A stretch of DNA of 64,000 nucleotides from an uncultured Planctomycetota bacterium (GTDB taxonomy: Bacteria > Planctomycetota > Phycisphaerae > UBA1845 > Fen-1342). The DNA is taken from positions 1 through 64,000 of the forward strand of contig CAADGL010000017.1 in assembly GCA_900696525.1 (NCBI GenBank). Reading direction: 5' to 3'. Both the position numbers and the translations under genes were made by a program. Of this stretch, positions 23,400-33,312 are shown piece by piece; the stretch's first letter is position 1, and every line of letters starts with the position of its first letter. A model generated the notes under the pieces. It ran no database searches, was not told where the DNA came from, and saw nothing but the letters and a program-made list of their open reading frames with translations.

Positions 23400-26078
23400 T
23401 CACGGACCCGGCTCGAAACGCAGACCTTCCAGTCGCCCCCCGTCCGCTCCCCTGAGGCGCGCGCACGCCGCCCAGCCGCCGCCGGCGTTCACGACCTTGA
23501 GCATCAGCACGTTCCACCCCTGGTTGAGGCGGACGCTCACCTTGTCCTGCCCGCGCTGAAGCCCGCGCAGCGCGTTATTCGTGTGCACGACCTCGCCGTT
23601 GAGCCAGGCCCTCACGCCGTCGTCGCTGCCAAGCTCCAGCCGCGCCTCCTGGGCCGCCGGCGAAAAGACTCGCGCCGCAAGGTAGCCCGCGCGATGCGGG
23701 CCGCCGAAGCTCCGGTTCAGGTCGGCCAGCCAGTACTCGCCCGGGTCGTCGCTCCGCGGCTGCGGCTGCCACGAGACCGCCTGGCCGGGCCGCTCCGGCG
23801 GGAAGGGCACGTCCATGAGGTCTGGCCCGCTCTTTCCGGCCTGGGTGAACGGTCCGGCGCAACTCCAATGCGTGACGAACCCCTGGAAGTCGTCGACCCG
23901 CCGCGTCAGCTCCACCCAGCGCTCCCGCAGCGTCGCCGGAAGCTCGACGGACGCCAGCAGTTGCAGCCCGGCATCCGCCGCCGGCCAGCCGGCCGGCAGC
24001 AGGGCCTCTGCGACGCTCAGCACGGCGGCGGCAGCCTCGGCGCGCGTCTCGGCGTCCGCCAGCGAAGGCTTCAGCGCGTCGAAAGCGGCGGCATCAGCGA
24101 TCTGTCCGAGCCGCGACAGCAGCAGCCGCTTCTCGTCGACGCGCCGCGCGGCGCGCAGCGCATCGGACAGCAGCCCGATGCGGCGGGCGGCGTCGCCGCG
24201 GTCGTCGCCGATCAGCCGCGCCGCGGCGCGCAGCAGGCCGACGTGCTCGCGCATGTCCTCGCGCTGCTGCGCCAGGGCGATGATGTCCGGGGCGGCGTCC
24301 GGCGACGGCCATACGGCCAGGGCGTCGAGTGCGGAGGCGCGGAGCTCGGCGCGCTTGTCGTCGAGCGCCGCGCGAACGCGCGCCCACGCCTCCGGTCCGC
24401 CCAACCGGCCCAGCACGCGCACGAGCGAGCCCTCGAAGCGGTCGTCAGGCGCCTGAGCCGAAAGCAGCGCCGCGACGCGCTCCGAGCGATCGGCTGATCG
24501 CCGGCACAGCGCCGAAAGGCTCTCCTCCAGCGCCGTGCGCTCGGCGTCGGACGTCGTTGCGGCAAGGAGCTCGAGCAGCGGCGGCACCTCGTTGTCGCCG
24601 CCCAGAACGCCCACGGCGCGGATGGCCGCGACGCGCACCGATGGGTCTGTCTGGCGCGCCGCATCCAGAATGACGGGGAGCTGCTCGCGCGCCCGCCGGT
24701 TGGCCAGGGCGTTGATGACCCGCACGCGCAGCGCCGGCGCCGCGGACTGCTGGGCCTCGGCCAGGCCGGCGGAGACGCCCGCGCCGGTCATGCGCGTGAA
24801 GCTCTCCTCCAACGCACGCAGTTCGGCGTCGCCGGCGCCTTCCAGGATCATCAGCATCGGCTGAAGCGTGCTGACATCGGCCAGCCGGGCGCATGCGGCG
24901 ATGGCGGTCAGCCGGACGGACTCGTCCTCGTCCTTCAGCGCCGCGAGCGTGGGAGCAAGACCCGTGGCGTCGCCGCGATGCGCCAAGACGGAGATCAGCG
25001 CTGCCCGCGCGTGTGGGGCGGTCGCGCGCGCGACTTGCTGGGCCAGCTCGTAACTGATCGCCGCGCCTTCGAGCTGTTTGGCGATCTCCACGGCCGCGGC
25101 GCGCAGCTCGAGGTCGTCGCTGGCCATGGCCGCCGCCAGGTCCGGCGCCGCCGTGGCCCTCAGGGCGAACGCCAGCTCGCGGAGCCGCGCGGCCCGCTCA
25201 TGCGCCGGACGATCCGCGCCGCCCAGCTCGCGCAACATGGCGTCAGCGGTCGCCAGTTGCCAATCGGCGATCAGCCGGCGCGCGAGGCTCAGCAGCCGCG
25301 CCGTCGCCCGGGCGCGTTCGGCGACCGACGCGTCCGCCAGGCCGCGCTCGATCGCCGGCAGGACCCGCTGGTCGCCGATCGCCGCCAGGCCGTCGAGGCT
25401 GGCGTTGCGCAGGTCGGCGCTTGGGTTCGTGCTGGCGGCGGCGAACAGGTCGGCGCTGGACTTGTCCCGCAGCGTGACCAGCGCGCCGACGGCCGCCAGC
25501 TTGGCGCGGCCTTCCGAGGTCGCCGCCGACTCTCGCAGCGCCCGTCGCGCCGCGTCCGTTCCCAGCAGCACCAGTGCGCCCGCCGCACGATCCGCCGTCT
25601 CGTCGCGCCGCAGCATGGCGGCCAGCAGGGGGACGGCGGCGTCGCCGGCGCAGAGCAGCTCGACCTGCTCGACGAGGAAGTCGCACACGCCGGCGGTGCG
25701 CTCTTGTTGGAGGAAGCGGCCGAGCGCGGCGATGTATCGCTCACGGAGCGGGACGCCCGCAGGGCACGCGGCGTGCAGAGCGGCGGCGTGAAGGACGAGC
25801 CTGGCGGATGTGTCATCGTCGCCGGGCTCGCGCAGCATTTCGCAAAGGCGCAGCAGGTCGTCGGCCGAAAGGGTGTCGAGCAGGGCCAACTGGGCGGCGC
25901 GCTGGTTCGCATCCTGGGCGTAGGGCCGCTCGAGCAACTGCGCGACGACGTCGGCAGTCGCGGGCGACGCTCGGCCAGCCGCGCCAAGCACGAGGCAGGC
26001 GACGAGCAGGGGGCCGGCGCTGCGCCGTGCCCGGGCTGTGCTCAGGGTCGGGCGAGCGGTCGAAGGCGAGGGGTGCAT
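23400..26078 (-). CDS. Secreted HEAT-repeat protein with C-terminal carbohydrate-binding-like domain
   Basis: 892 residues. A signal peptide (about 1-43) is followed by a long alpha-helical array (about 45-720) made of HEAT-like units such as DPSVRVAAIRAVGVLGG and ADLRNASLDGLAAIGD. The last 150 residues change character: HWSCAGPFTQAG and then LGSDDGVRAWLNGEVVHTNN and NQGWNVLMLKVVN. This resembles the PA14/galactose-binding-like folds found at the ends of planctomycete secreted proteins. The binding partner is unknown. It shares a strand with, and lies upstream of, the Gfo/Idh/MocA gene position, but the two are separate frames 66 bases apart read right to left, with the oxidoreductase gene first. 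Co-transcription is possible. Confidence 0.75.
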   Translation of the reverse strand: MHPSPSTARPTLSTARARRSAGPLLVACLVLGAAGRASPATADVVAQLLERPYAQDANQRAAQLALLDTLSADDLLRLCEMLREPGDDDTSARLVLHAAALHAACPAGVPLRERYIAALGRFLQQERTAGVCDFLVEQVELLCAGDAAVPLLAAMLRRDETADRAAGALVLLGTDAARRALRESAATSEGRAKLAAVGALVTLRDKSSADLFAAASTNPSADLRNASLDGLAAIGDQRVLPAIERGLADASVAERARATARLLSLARRLIADWQLATADAMLRELGGADRPAHERAARLRELAFALRATAAPDLAAAMASDDLELRAAAVEIAKQLEGAAISYELAQQVARATAPHARAALISVLAHRGDATGLAPTLAALKDEDESVRLTAIAACARLADVSTLQPMLMILEGAGDAELRALEESFTRMTGAGVSAGLAEAQQSAAPALRVRVINALANRRAREQLPVILDAARQTDPSVRVAAIRAVGVLGGDNEVPPLLELLAATTSDAERTALEESLSALCRRSADRSERVAALLSAQAPDDRFEGSLVRVLGRLGGPEAWARVRAALDDKRAELRASALDALAVWPSPDAAPDIIALAQQREDMREHVGLLRAAARLIGDDRGDAARRIGLLSDALRAARRVDEKRLLLSRLGQIADAAAFDALKPSLADAETRAEAAAAVLSVAEALLPAGWPAADAGLQLLASVELPATLRERWVELTRRVDDFQGFVTHWSCAGPFTQAGKSGPDLMDVPFPPERPGQAVSWQPQPRSDDPGEYWLADLNRSFGGPHRAGYLAARVFSPAAQEARLELGSDDGVRAWLNGEVVHTNNALRGLQRGQDKVSVRLNQGWNVLMLKVVNAGGGWAACARLRGADGGRLEGLRFEPGP

Positions 26079-26144
26079 TGCAGCTCCATAGGGGTCGCTT
26101 CCGAGTCCATCGCGGCGGTTGATTCGATCATAGGTGGCGCCGCT

Positions 26145-27455
26145 TCAATACGACAAGCGCCAGGGCGCCCGCATCGGCGCTTCGAGCAGGGCGTCGGCTC
26201 CGTCGTCGTTGATGAACACCTGTGCCTGTGGATTCCAGCGCAACGGCCGCCCGGTGCGGATCGCGATGTTGGCCAGGTTCACCAGCGAGCACGAGCGATG
26301 CGCCACCGACTCGTTGCCGCCCGCCTTCTGCCGCGTACGCACCGCCGTCTCGAAATCCACGAGCGGCGGCGGCTCGGGGAGGCCGGCGAGCTGGTCGAAG
26401 AGGCCGGGCGGGTCGGTGCGGTAGTTGTCGAACACGCGGCCGTTGGGGCCCTCGATGAAGGGCAGCCCGGCCGGCGAGCTGGGGCCCCACTCGCCGCTTT
26501 CCAGCAGCAGCGTGTCGCCGTCGGCGTAGCGGAGGCGCACCGATCCCCAGAGCTGAACGGCGTCGGGGTGCGGAGGCCAAGGCGCCTCGGCGGAGATTTC
26601 GATGGGGCCAGTGTCGTCTTTGCCGAGGATGTACTGGATCGGGTCGAGATAGTGCTGGCCCATGTCGGCCAGGCCGCCGCCGTCGTAATCCCAGTAGCCG
26701 CGGAAGCTCTGATGGACGCGGTGCGGATGATAGGGCTTGACGGGCGCGGGTCCGAGCCACATGTCATAGTCGAGCTCGGAAGGCATCGCCTGGGGCTTGA
26801 GGTTCGTGCGGCCGCTCCAGAGCTTGATCTTCCAGTCGAAGCCGAGCGAGCGGAAGACGCGCACCGTGAGCGGCCTGCCCAGCAGGCCGCTGTCGACCAG
26901 CCGCTTCAGCACGCGCGACGCGCCGAACTGGTAGTAGCTCTCGAAGCGGAAGTGCGTGTTCACCTGGAGAATCCGCCCGTAGCGCTGCACGGCGGCGACG
27001 TACGCCTGTCCTTCGCGCACCGTGCGCGTGAAGGGCTTCTCCGCCATGATGTCGAAGCCGGCCTGGGCGGCGGCGATGCCCATCAGCGCGTGCCAGTGCG
27101 GTGGCGTGGCGATGTGGATCGTGTCGACGTCCGTGCGCTCCAGCACCCGCCGCCAGTCGGTGTAGGCTTCACACGAACGCGCGGCTTTCTTCATCGCGGC
27201 GGCGAGATGATCGCGGTCGACGTCGCACACGGCGAGCGTCACGGGCGGCTTGCCCTCTTCGTTGGTGGTGACGTGCCCGGCCAGGCCCATCCCGCCGACG
27301 CCGATCACCGCCCGCGTGATGACCTCGCTCGGCGGGGTGTATCCCGGTCCGCCGAGGACGTGTCGCGGCACGATGGTGAACGCCGCCGCCGCGCCCGCCG
27401 AGCCGGCGGCTTTCTTGAGGAACGTGCGCCGCGTGATGGCGCGGGTCTTTGGCAT
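26145..27455 (-). CDS. Gfo/Idh/MocA-family oxidoreductase with Tat signal
   Basis: 436 residues. The N-terminus has a twin-arginine motif (RRTFLKKAAGSAGAAAAF), so the folded enzyme, probably with bound NAD(P), is exported. The Rossmann fold starts at VIGVGGMGLAGH. Later segments are typical: VDTIHIATPPHWHALMGIAA and MAEKPFTRTVREGQAYV with the conserved EKP lysine, and GGLADMGQHYLDPIQYILG in the C-terminal domain. The substrate is unknown; many planctomycete paralogues are thought to act on sugars. The ATG at 27455 has GGGAG upstream and places the Tat motif correctly; upstream in-frame codons look non-coding. Confidence 0.92.
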   Translation of the reverse strand: MPKTRAITRRTFLKKAAGSAGAAAAFTIVPRHVLGGPGYTPPSEVITRAVIGVGGMGLAGHVTTNEEGKPPVTLAVCDVDRDHLAAAMKKAARSCEAYTDWRRVLERTDVDTIHIATPPHWHALMGIAAAQAGFDIMAEKPFTRTVREGQAYVAAVQRYGRILQVNTHFRFESYYQFGASRVLKRLVDSGLLGRPLTVRVFRSLGFDWKIKLWSGRTNLKPQAMPSELDYDMWLGPAPVKPYHPHRVHQSFRGYWDYDGGGLADMGQHYLDPIQYILGKDDTGPIEISAEAPWPPHPDAVQLWGSVRLRYADGDTLLLESGEWGPSSPAGLPFIEGPNGRVFDNYRTDPPGLFDQLAGLPEPPPLVDFETAVRTRQKAGGNESVAHRSCSLVNLANIAIRTGRPLRWNPQAQVFINDDGADALLEAPMRAPWRLSY

Positions 27456-27666
27456 GGACTGCTCCCGAACTGGCGTCATCGTGGGTCGAGGGGGCGTCGC
27501 GGTCGCTCGCGCGGCCGCCCCTTCGTGCCGCGAGCATTCTACGCCGGGATCGAGGCCCGCGTAAGCGAAGCCTGCAAACGGGGCGCGCGGCAGCCGGCGG
27601 CCGGGTACGCCGCGCCGGTGGGGGTCGCGGCGCGCGATTTGCAGGCGGCGGCTTGTACCGCTAGGA

Positions 27667-29352
27667 ATGCGGCTCATGAAGGCGCTGGGTCGTGATCTCC
27701 AGGCCGGCCTGACGGTGGCGCTCGTCGCCATCCCGCAGTGCATGGCCTTCGCCGTGATTGCCGGCCTGCCGCCGGTGCACGGCATCTACGCCGCCGTGGT
27801 GATGGGCGTCGTGGGGTCGCTGGTCTCGGTTTCGCCCAAGCTGAGCCTCGGGCCGACGGTGACGACCAGCACGATCATCTACGCGGTGCTGGCGACGGCG
27901 GCGCCGGGCGATCGGGAAAGCTGGGTGGGCCTGGCCGGCGTGCTGGCGGTGCTGGCCGGACTGGTCACGCTCGGCCTGGCGGCGCTGGGCGTCGGAAAGT
28001 TCGTCCGCTTCGTGTCGCGAACCGTGCTCATCGGCCTGGTCGTCGGGACGGCGGTGCTGATCCTTGGAGCCCAGCTCGCGCCGTCACTGGGTGTCGCGTC
28101 TTCCGGCAAGTCCACGCTGATCGGAATCCTCCTGGACACGCTGGGCCACGTGCCCGATGCGCGCTGGCCGGCCGTGCTCATGGCGTGCGGCGTGCTGGCC
28201 CTGGTGCTGCTGGGAGCGCGCTGGGCGCCGGGCTGGCCGGTGCCGTTCTTCGTGCTGGTCGGCAGCGTCCTGCTCGACTGGGTTCTCGAACGCTCCGGAA
28301 TGCCACTCAACCTCCGCTCCGTTGGCGAGATTCCGCGCAGCCTGCCGAGCGGGCTGCCGCAGCTTCCCCTGCCGCCGTACAACACCGACCTGCTGGTCGG
28401 TGCGGCGGCGCTGGCGATCATCGGCATTATCCAGACGCTGACGCTGGCGCGGGCCTACGCGGACAAGGACGGGCTGCGCATCAACGTGAACCGCGAGCTT
28501 GTGGCGCTCGGCGCCGCGAACCTGGCCAGCGGCCTGACCTACGGGTTCGCGGGCGCCGCGAGCTTCGCGCGGACGGCGCTCAACGACCTGGCCGGGGCGG
28601 GCTCGCGGGCCGCGGGCATCGTCGCCGCCGTCGGGATTGGAGTCGTGGTGTTCGCCGCGGCGCCGCTGGTGAGCGCGATCAGCCAGGCGGCGACAGCGGG
28701 CCTGCTGATCGCGACAGCGAGCACGACGGTGAACTGGCGCGAGTTCCGGCAGGTGCTGTGGCATGACCGGCACGACCGTGCGGTGCTCGTGGTGACGCTC
28801 GCCGGCGTGCTCGTCCTGCCGATCCACTGGGCCACGCTGATCGGCCTGGCCGTCTCGGTCGCGATCTTCGTGCAGCGCGCCGGTGAGCTGCGGCTGGTCG
28901 AAATGCGCACCGGCGGCGAGGGCAAGTTTCACGAGCGGCCGATCGACGAGCAGACGGGGCAGAACCGGATCACGATGTTGCAGATTGAGGGTCCGCTCTT
29001 CTTTGCGCACGCCGACGAGCTCACGGACACGTTGCGGCTGGTCTTCGGGCGCAGGCCGCTGGTGACGATCATCCGCATGCGCCGCACGCAGCAGATCGAC
29101 TACTCGGTGATCCGCGCGCTGGCGCGCGTGGCCGGCGAGTACGCCGCGCAAAACGGGCGGCTGATTCTGTGCGGCCTGCGCCCGGAGCTGCGGGCGCTGC
29201 TGCGGCGCAGCGAGCTGGGGCGCGTCGTACCCCATGACTGCATGCTGGAGATCACGGGGCAGGTCTTCGGCTCGGCCCACCAGGCGATCGCCCTGGCCGA
29301 GGGCGCCATCAGGGGCTCGCACGATTCGCGCCCCACGTTCCGCAGTGTCTGA
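27667..29352 (+). CDS. SulP-family anion transporter with STAS domain
   Basis: 561 residues. The N-terminal part is a polytopic membrane domain (about 10-415) with the SulP signature in DLQAGLTVALVAIPQCMAFA and GLPPVHGIYAAVV, and many hydrophobic segments. A cytoplasmic STAS domain follows (about 430-540; LQIEGPLFFAHADELTD, LILCGLRPELRALLRR). SulP proteins carry sulfate, bicarbonate or other anions; the substrate cannot be read from sequence. AGGA at 27663 overlaps the ATG at 27667 but fits the second ATG (27676) better, so the true start may be three codons in. It converges with the VKOR-DsbA gene, 11 bases apart. Confidence 0.93.
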   Translation: MRLMKALGRDLQAGLTVALVAIPQCMAFAVIAGLPPVHGIYAAVVMGVVGSLVSVSPKLSLGPTVTTSTIIYAVLATAAPGDRESWVGLAGVLAVLAGLVTLGLAALGVGKFVRFVSRTVLIGLVVGTAVLILGAQLAPSLGVASSGKSTLIGILLDTLGHVPDARWPAVLMACGVLALVLLGARWAPGWPVPFFVLVGSVLLDWVLERSGMPLNLRSVGEIPRSLPSGLPQLPLPPYNTDLLVGAAALAIIGIIQTLTLARAYADKDGLRINVNRELVALGAANLASGLTYGFAGAASFARTALNDLAGAGSRAAGIVAAVGIGVVVFAAAPLVSAISQAATAGLLIATASTTVNWREFRQVLWHDRHDRAVLVVTLAGVLVLPIHWATLIGLAVSVAIFVQRAGELRLVEMRTGGEGKFHERPIDEQTGQNRITMLQIEGPLFFAHADELTDTLRLVFGRRPLVTIIRMRRTQQIDYSVIRALARVAGEYAAQNGRLILCGLRPELRALLRRSELGRVVPHDCMLEITGQVFGSAHQAIALAEGAIRGSHDSRPTFRSV

Positions 29353-29363
29353 GCGGGGTCTGC

Positions 29364-30686
29364 CTACGGCGTCGCGGGAGCGCTCGCCGCGGCTCGCTCG
29401 GCCGCCGGTTCGGCGAGGATCAGCCCTTCGAGCGTCTGCGGGCTCATCCAGTACTCCATCAGGCGACCATCGACGTAGAGCGCGGGAGAGCGATCGACGC
29501 CCAGCGACTCGGCCAGGTCGACGTCGGCCCGGATGCGCTGCGCCACGCGCTCGTCGGCCAGGGCGGCCTCGAAGGCCGCGCGATCCAGCCCGATTTCGAC
29601 CGCCCAGTCCGCGAAGCGGCGCATCTGGAGCTGCGCCTGCCGCTGATACAGCAGCCGGCTCATTCGCCGCGCCGCCTCGGCGCCGCCGACGATCCGCGCG
29701 GCCTCGAGCGCCCGGGCCGCGGCGCAGGCGTTGGGATGAATCGTGCGCTTCACGTGCGGGTTGCATTCGGCGTCGATGGGGTAATGGAAATGCGCGACGC
29801 GCAGGCGCGTCGGGTGGCGTTCGAGCAGTCCGGCCAGCGTCTCGTACAGCGTCTTGCAGTGGGGACATTCGAAGTCGCTGAACAGCAGCAGCGTGTGCGG
29901 CGCGTGCTCGTCACCGACCCACTCCGGCCGCACGGCGGGCGGCAGCGCGACGGCCGGCCGCCGCTGCATCGCCCACAGCGCGAAGTTCGGATCCTGGATG
30001 ATCTCCAGGTAGCTCTTCTCCACCGAGCGCGCCCGGGTCGAGAGCATCGCCGTGCTGGTGGCCAGCACGTGCGTCTGCATCACGAAGAACGCCGCGCAGA
30101 GTGTGGCCAGCGCCAGCGGCGTCGAGGGGTGCGCCGCGGCGGGCGACCGCTCCTGCCGCCAGGGAAACGCCAGCAGCGCCGTCAGGAAGAGCGCGGCGTT
30201 GACGGCATGCACGAACAGGCAGCCGGCGCACCAGCGCCGCAGCTCGCTGGCCATCGCGTTCGTCAGCGTCACGCTGACCAGCAGGCCCGCCCCGAGCACC
30301 ACCAGCACGAGCAGGTGCCAGCCGAACCGGCTGCGCGTCGTCGGCCCCACGAACGTGAACCACATTCCGACCGCCGCGAAGTACGCCGCGCCCAGCGTGG
30401 CCCAGGGCAGGCCGCCGCCGCTCTCGCCTCGGCCCAGGTAGGCGCGGGGCGAGCGCAGGATCGAGAGGCAGTCGCCGTGCGGCCCGTCGGCGGCGTCGCT
30501 GCAAAAGGAGTGGAGGATCGGGTTGGTCGCGGCGCCGCCGCCAGTGAGGCTCAGCAGGTCGATGCTGAGCCACCAGCCGAGGGCCGCGAGGGCGACGGCG
30601 ACGAGGCGCAGCAGGAGGCGGCCGCTTGGGCGGTCCGTAGGGCGCCGCGCCTCGAGAGGCGCGCTGGGTGCCTGCGGGGGTGGCAT
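29364..30686 (-). CDS. VKOR-DsbA fusion, disulfide bond formation
   Basis: 440 residues. The N-terminal membrane part (about 25-210, four or five helices) is a vitamin K epoxide reductase homologue. It has the loop cysteine pair Cys62 and Cys73 and a quinone-side WCAGC pair (Cys153, Cys156). A C-terminal thioredoxin-fold DsbA-like domain (about 255-425) carries CPHC (Cys274, Cys277) and a cis-Pro region in DRSPALYVDG. In such fusions electrons from substrate thiols should pass through CPHC to VKOR and then to quinone. The secreted proteins of this window include one with dozens of cysteines, a plausible client. A GGAGA Shine-Dalgarno supports the ATG. Confidence 0.9.
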   Translation of the reverse strand: MPPPQAPSAPLEARRPTDRPSGRLLLRLVAVALAALGWWLSIDLLSLTGGGAATNPILHSFCSDAADGPHGDCLSILRSPRAYLGRGESGGGLPWATLGAAYFAAVGMWFTFVGPTTRSRFGWHLLVLVVLGAGLLVSVTLTNAMASELRRWCAGCLFVHAVNAALFLTALLAFPWRQERSPAAAHPSTPLALATLCAAFFVMQTHVLATSTAMLSTRARSVEKSYLEIIQDPNFALWAMQRRPAVALPPAVRPEWVGDEHAPHTLLLFSDFECPHCKTLYETLAGLLERHPTRLRVAHFHYPIDAECNPHVKRTIHPNACAAARALEAARIVGGAEAARRMSRLLYQRQAQLQMRRFADWAVEIGLDRAAFEAALADERVAQRIRADVDLAESLGVDRSPALYVDGRLMEYWMSPQTLEGLILAEPAAERAAASAPATP

Positions 30687-30772
30687 GCAGTCTCCGTGGG
30701 GCGGTCAAGCCGCGCCGGAGCGCATCGTATCCCGCGTGAGGCAAGTGATCGAGTGTCGCGGCAGCGGCCCGA

Positions 30773-31324
30773 TTACCAGCGGAGCTCGCCGGTGACGGGG
30801 CAGACGTTGATCGCCGGGTCCTGGAGCGTGTCGAGCAGGTGCGTGTAATAGGCGGCCCAGCGCAGCGTGACGCCGACGTAGGCGCTGAAGACCAGCCAGG
30901 CGGCCATCTCGGCGACGTGCCGGCGGCGCAGCCAGAGCAGGATCACGGAGCCGATGAGCACGAGCCCGGCCTTGTAGCTGACCAGCACGTAGGCGGGCAG
31001 GTGCAGGATCGCCGACGCGACCGGATTGAGCTCTTCGAAGAAGTGCCGGCGGGATTCACTCAGAGTCGAGCCGAGATCAAAAAGGTTCAGCGCCCAGGTG
31101 AGCGCCAGCAGCAGCACGACGCGGCGGGCCCGGGTCGGCCAGCCGAAGAGGACGAGCGGCCGGATCGTGGAAGGCGCGGGCCGGACGACCGCCGCCGTCG
31201 GCGAACCCTCGGACGCGATGGCTGACGCACGGAGGCCCGCGATGAGCGCATCCAGGCGATCAGGCGCGATGCGTCGAGCGGCACGAAGCGACTGGATGGC
31301 GCACGGGCCTTCGGGGCGGATCAC
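30773..31324 (-). CDS. Small membrane protein, DUF5658-like
   Basis: 183 residues. A polar N-terminus (about 1-60) is followed by three or four hydrophobic segments: VVLLLALTWALNLFDLGSTL, then AILHLPAYVLVSYKAGLVLIG and AAWLVFSAYVGVTL. The NLFDLGSTL...FEELNPVA pattern resembles small planctomycete membrane proteins grouped as DUF5658, but I cannot confirm this. Function is unknown. An AGGAGGGGG tract upstream gives strong support for the ATG. It may be co-transcribed with the VKOR-DsbA gene, which follows 86 bases downstream. Confidence 0.65.
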   Translation of the reverse strand: MIRPEGPCAIQSLRAARRIAPDRLDALIAGLRASAIASEGSPTAAVVRPAPSTIRPLVLFGWPTRARRVVLLLALTWALNLFDLGSTLSESRRHFFEELNPVASAILHLPAYVLVSYKAGLVLIGSVILLWLRRRHVAEMAAWLVFSAYVGVTLRWAAYYTHLLDTLQDPAINVCPVTGELRW

Positions 31325-31480
31325 GAACCCCCTCCTGTCCGAACGACAACAGACGAACGGCGAGTGTTCTCATCGGGTGACGCTCCTCTTAACTTGAACT
31401 TTACCGTGTGCCCAGAAAGCCCCGGGGGCGGCGTGCCCGTGCACAACCGCCCCCGCGCGCCCAGGCGATGTTTGTTAAGG

Positions 31481-31498
31481 GACGGTTGAGCGTCCCGG
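31481..31498 (-). terminator. Hairpin after dockerin-tailed gene
   Basis: GGGACG and CGTCCC form a 6-bp stem with a 6-base loop just past the stop of the dockerin-tailed gene on the minus strand. It is followed by TTAACAAACA rather than a T-run. Weak candidate. Confidence 0.35.
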
Positions 31499-31500
31499 CG

Positions 31501-32424
31501 TCAGCAGCCTGTCCCATAGCTGCTCAGCAGAACGCCCAGGTCGCTCTGGCCGGTGGCCCCGTCGCCGTCCGTGTCTCCGGGGCAGCCATCCGGGCTCGGC
31601 TGGCAGCCAAAGTCACTCAACAGGATCCCCAGGTCGCTCTGGCCAACCTGGCCGTCGCCGTCGAGGTCGGCCGGACACGGGTTCGCGGCCCGGGTGGCGA
31701 GCCGCAGGTCGATCTCGTACAGCCCCGGCTGCGTGAAGGCCCAGTTCAGGTGCGCGTGACCGCCGGCGAGCGTGTGAATCACGTCTGTCGCGTCCACGCC
31801 GTCGAGGTGCGTTGAGAAGTAGACGGTTGGCGGGCCGAGGCCGCTCTGCCAGAGCGAAACATCGCCGCCGGATGGCCCCCGCACGTCCACAAGCCGGGCG
31901 CGCAGCCACCTGGCCGGCACGTCCGCACCGCCGCGAGGGTCCTGCGGGTTCCAAACGCACAGTGCCTCCAGGTCCGATACCGACATTTCCTCCGAGCCGA
32001 TGCCAAGAAAGAGGATGGCCGGGTTCGGGTTCTGCGGAAGCACCCAGAAGGGCTCGCCCGGCGTGGCGCCGATGAACTCGAAGCCCGGCGGGATCGACGG
32101 CAGCGTGACCCGGGCGGCCGAGTTGACGTACAGCAGAGCCTCGTCCGGCTCGGCGTGGATCTCGCCTTTCGGATGATCCTGGTGAACGCCGGGCGCCCAT
32201 TGCCCGTCCAGCCGCGGGATTTCGAGGTCCGTGTGGAAGAGGTCGAGCACATAGGCGAAGCCCGGGTCGGTGGCCTCAACGCCGAAGTGAAACGTCACGA
32301 CGGCGCTCTGGCTGAGCGTGCAGGGTTGCGCGGCGGCATGCTCGCCACTGGCCATGGCAAGGGGCGTCAGTAGTGCGGCGAGAACATGGCGCCGCATGCT
32401 TCGGTCGTAACGGTCGTACGGCAT
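31501..32424 (-). CDS. Secreted protein with C-terminal GC-type dockerin pair
   Basis: 307 residues. A signal peptide covers about 1-33. Residues 35-245 form an unrecognised, probably beta-rich domain. The C-terminus has two calcium-loop units, CPADLDGDGQVGQSDLGILL and CPGDTDGDGATGQSDLGVLL, each followed by a Tyr or Phe and Gly-Cys. This is the pattern named GC-type dockerin in planctomycetes; it ends with Cys at the very terminus. Whether it docks to a cohesin or marks the protein for anchoring is not known. The ATG at 32424 is supported by AAGGAG; a second Met nine codons later lies nearer the signal peptide. Confidence 0.8.
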   Translation of the reverse strand: MPYDRYDRSMRRHVLAALLTPLAMASGEHAAAQPCTLSQSAVVTFHFGVEATDPGFAYVLDLFHTDLEIPRLDGQWAPGVHQDHPKGEIHAEPDEALLYVNSAARVTLPSIPPGFEFIGATPGEPFWVLPQNPNPAILFLGIGSEEMSVSDLEALCVWNPQDPRGGADVPARWLRARLVDVRGPSGGDVSLWQSGLGPPTVYFSTHLDGVDATDVIHTLAGGHAHLNWAFTQPGLYEIDLRLATRAANPCPADLDGDGQVGQSDLGILLSDFGCQPSPDGCPGDTDGDGATGQSDLGVLLSSYGTGC

Positions 32425-32524
32425 GGCTGTTCGTCTCCTTTATTCGGTGCGTCTCACGAAAGCTCCCAGGAACACCCTCGGGAGCGGCGGTGCGGCGCGT
32501 CCCCTCCGGCGCGCCGCACCACGA

Positions 32525-33304
32525 CTACGGCGGCGCGATGCCCCGCTCCGGCGGCTGCGAAAAGTCGATCCCGCGCTCGGTCCGGCGTTTGAGGTCGGCG
32601 GCCTGTGCGGCGACGACATGAGCGTCGGCGTGCAGCAGGTTGGTGGAGCCGCGGGAGTTGTCGGAGGACGCCGGTCCCGTGCGGTAGCGATCGGGCTGGA
32701 TGTCGGCCCGGATGGCGTTCCACGGCACGTTGGGGGGCGGGTAAAACCAGAGGCGCGAGTGCGTGTGGTCGGCGCTGACGTTGAGCGCCAGATCGTCGGC
32801 GCCGACGAAGGTCGTGATGGTGCGCGCCGGGGCGCGCAGCCGGTGCAGGTTCGTGAAGTCCTCGACCGGGCGGCCGAACGCGTCGTAGAGCGGAACGGTC
32901 ACGTACTCGTTCATCACGTAGCTGGTCCCGCCGTTGGCCAGCCGCTCGCGCGCGTGCGGGTCGGACGGGCAGAGGCGCACGTCGTCCACGTCGGCCAGGT
33001 ATGGCCGCAGCGTGTGAATCCAGGAGCGCGTCGGCGGAAGGCCGTGCGTGGTCTCAGGCATCCGGCCGCGGTGGTCGTTGGCGTACGCGGCGAGGGCCAG
33101 GCCGATCTGGCGCAGGTTGCTGGCGGAGACGGCGCGCTTGGCGCTCGCGCGGGCCGCGGTCAGCCCGGGCGCGAGCAGGGCGATCAACAGCGCAAGGATC
33201 GCCACGACGACCAGCAGCTCGATGAGCGTGAACGCGGCTTTGATCGAGACGTGCCCCGCGCCCCGCCGCGGGACGCCGGCGTTATTACTCAGTATTAACA
33301 ACAT
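32525..33304 (-). CDS. Prepilin-like protein (type II secretion / DUF1559-like)
   Basis: 259 residues. The prepilin motif [18 protein letters not shown] follows a leader of about 22 residues, so the -1 position of the expected prepilin peptidase site is Ala rather than the usual Gly. Downstream are [20 protein letters not shown] and [10 protein letters not shown], where planctomycete prepilin-like proteins usually have an ADGHV-type ending. The ATG at 33304 is used; a TTG six codons upstream lies inside the predicted promoter and is unlikely. No prepilin peptidase is in the window; the PilM-N operon and PilB could be its partners. Confidence 0.8.
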   Translation of the reverse strand: MLLILSNNAGVPRRGAGHVSIKAAFTLIELLVVVAILALLIALLAPGLTAARASAKRAVSASNLRQIGLALAAYANDHRGRMPETTHGLPPTRSWIHTLRPYLADVDDVRLCPSDPHARERLANGGTSYVMNEYVTVPLYDAFGRPVEDFTNLHRLRAPARTITTFVGADDLALNVSADHTHSRLWFYPPPNVPWNAIRADIQPDRYRTGPASSDNSRGSTNLLHADAHVVAAQAADLKRRTERGIDFSQPPERGIAPP

Positions 33305-33312
33305 AATACGGG

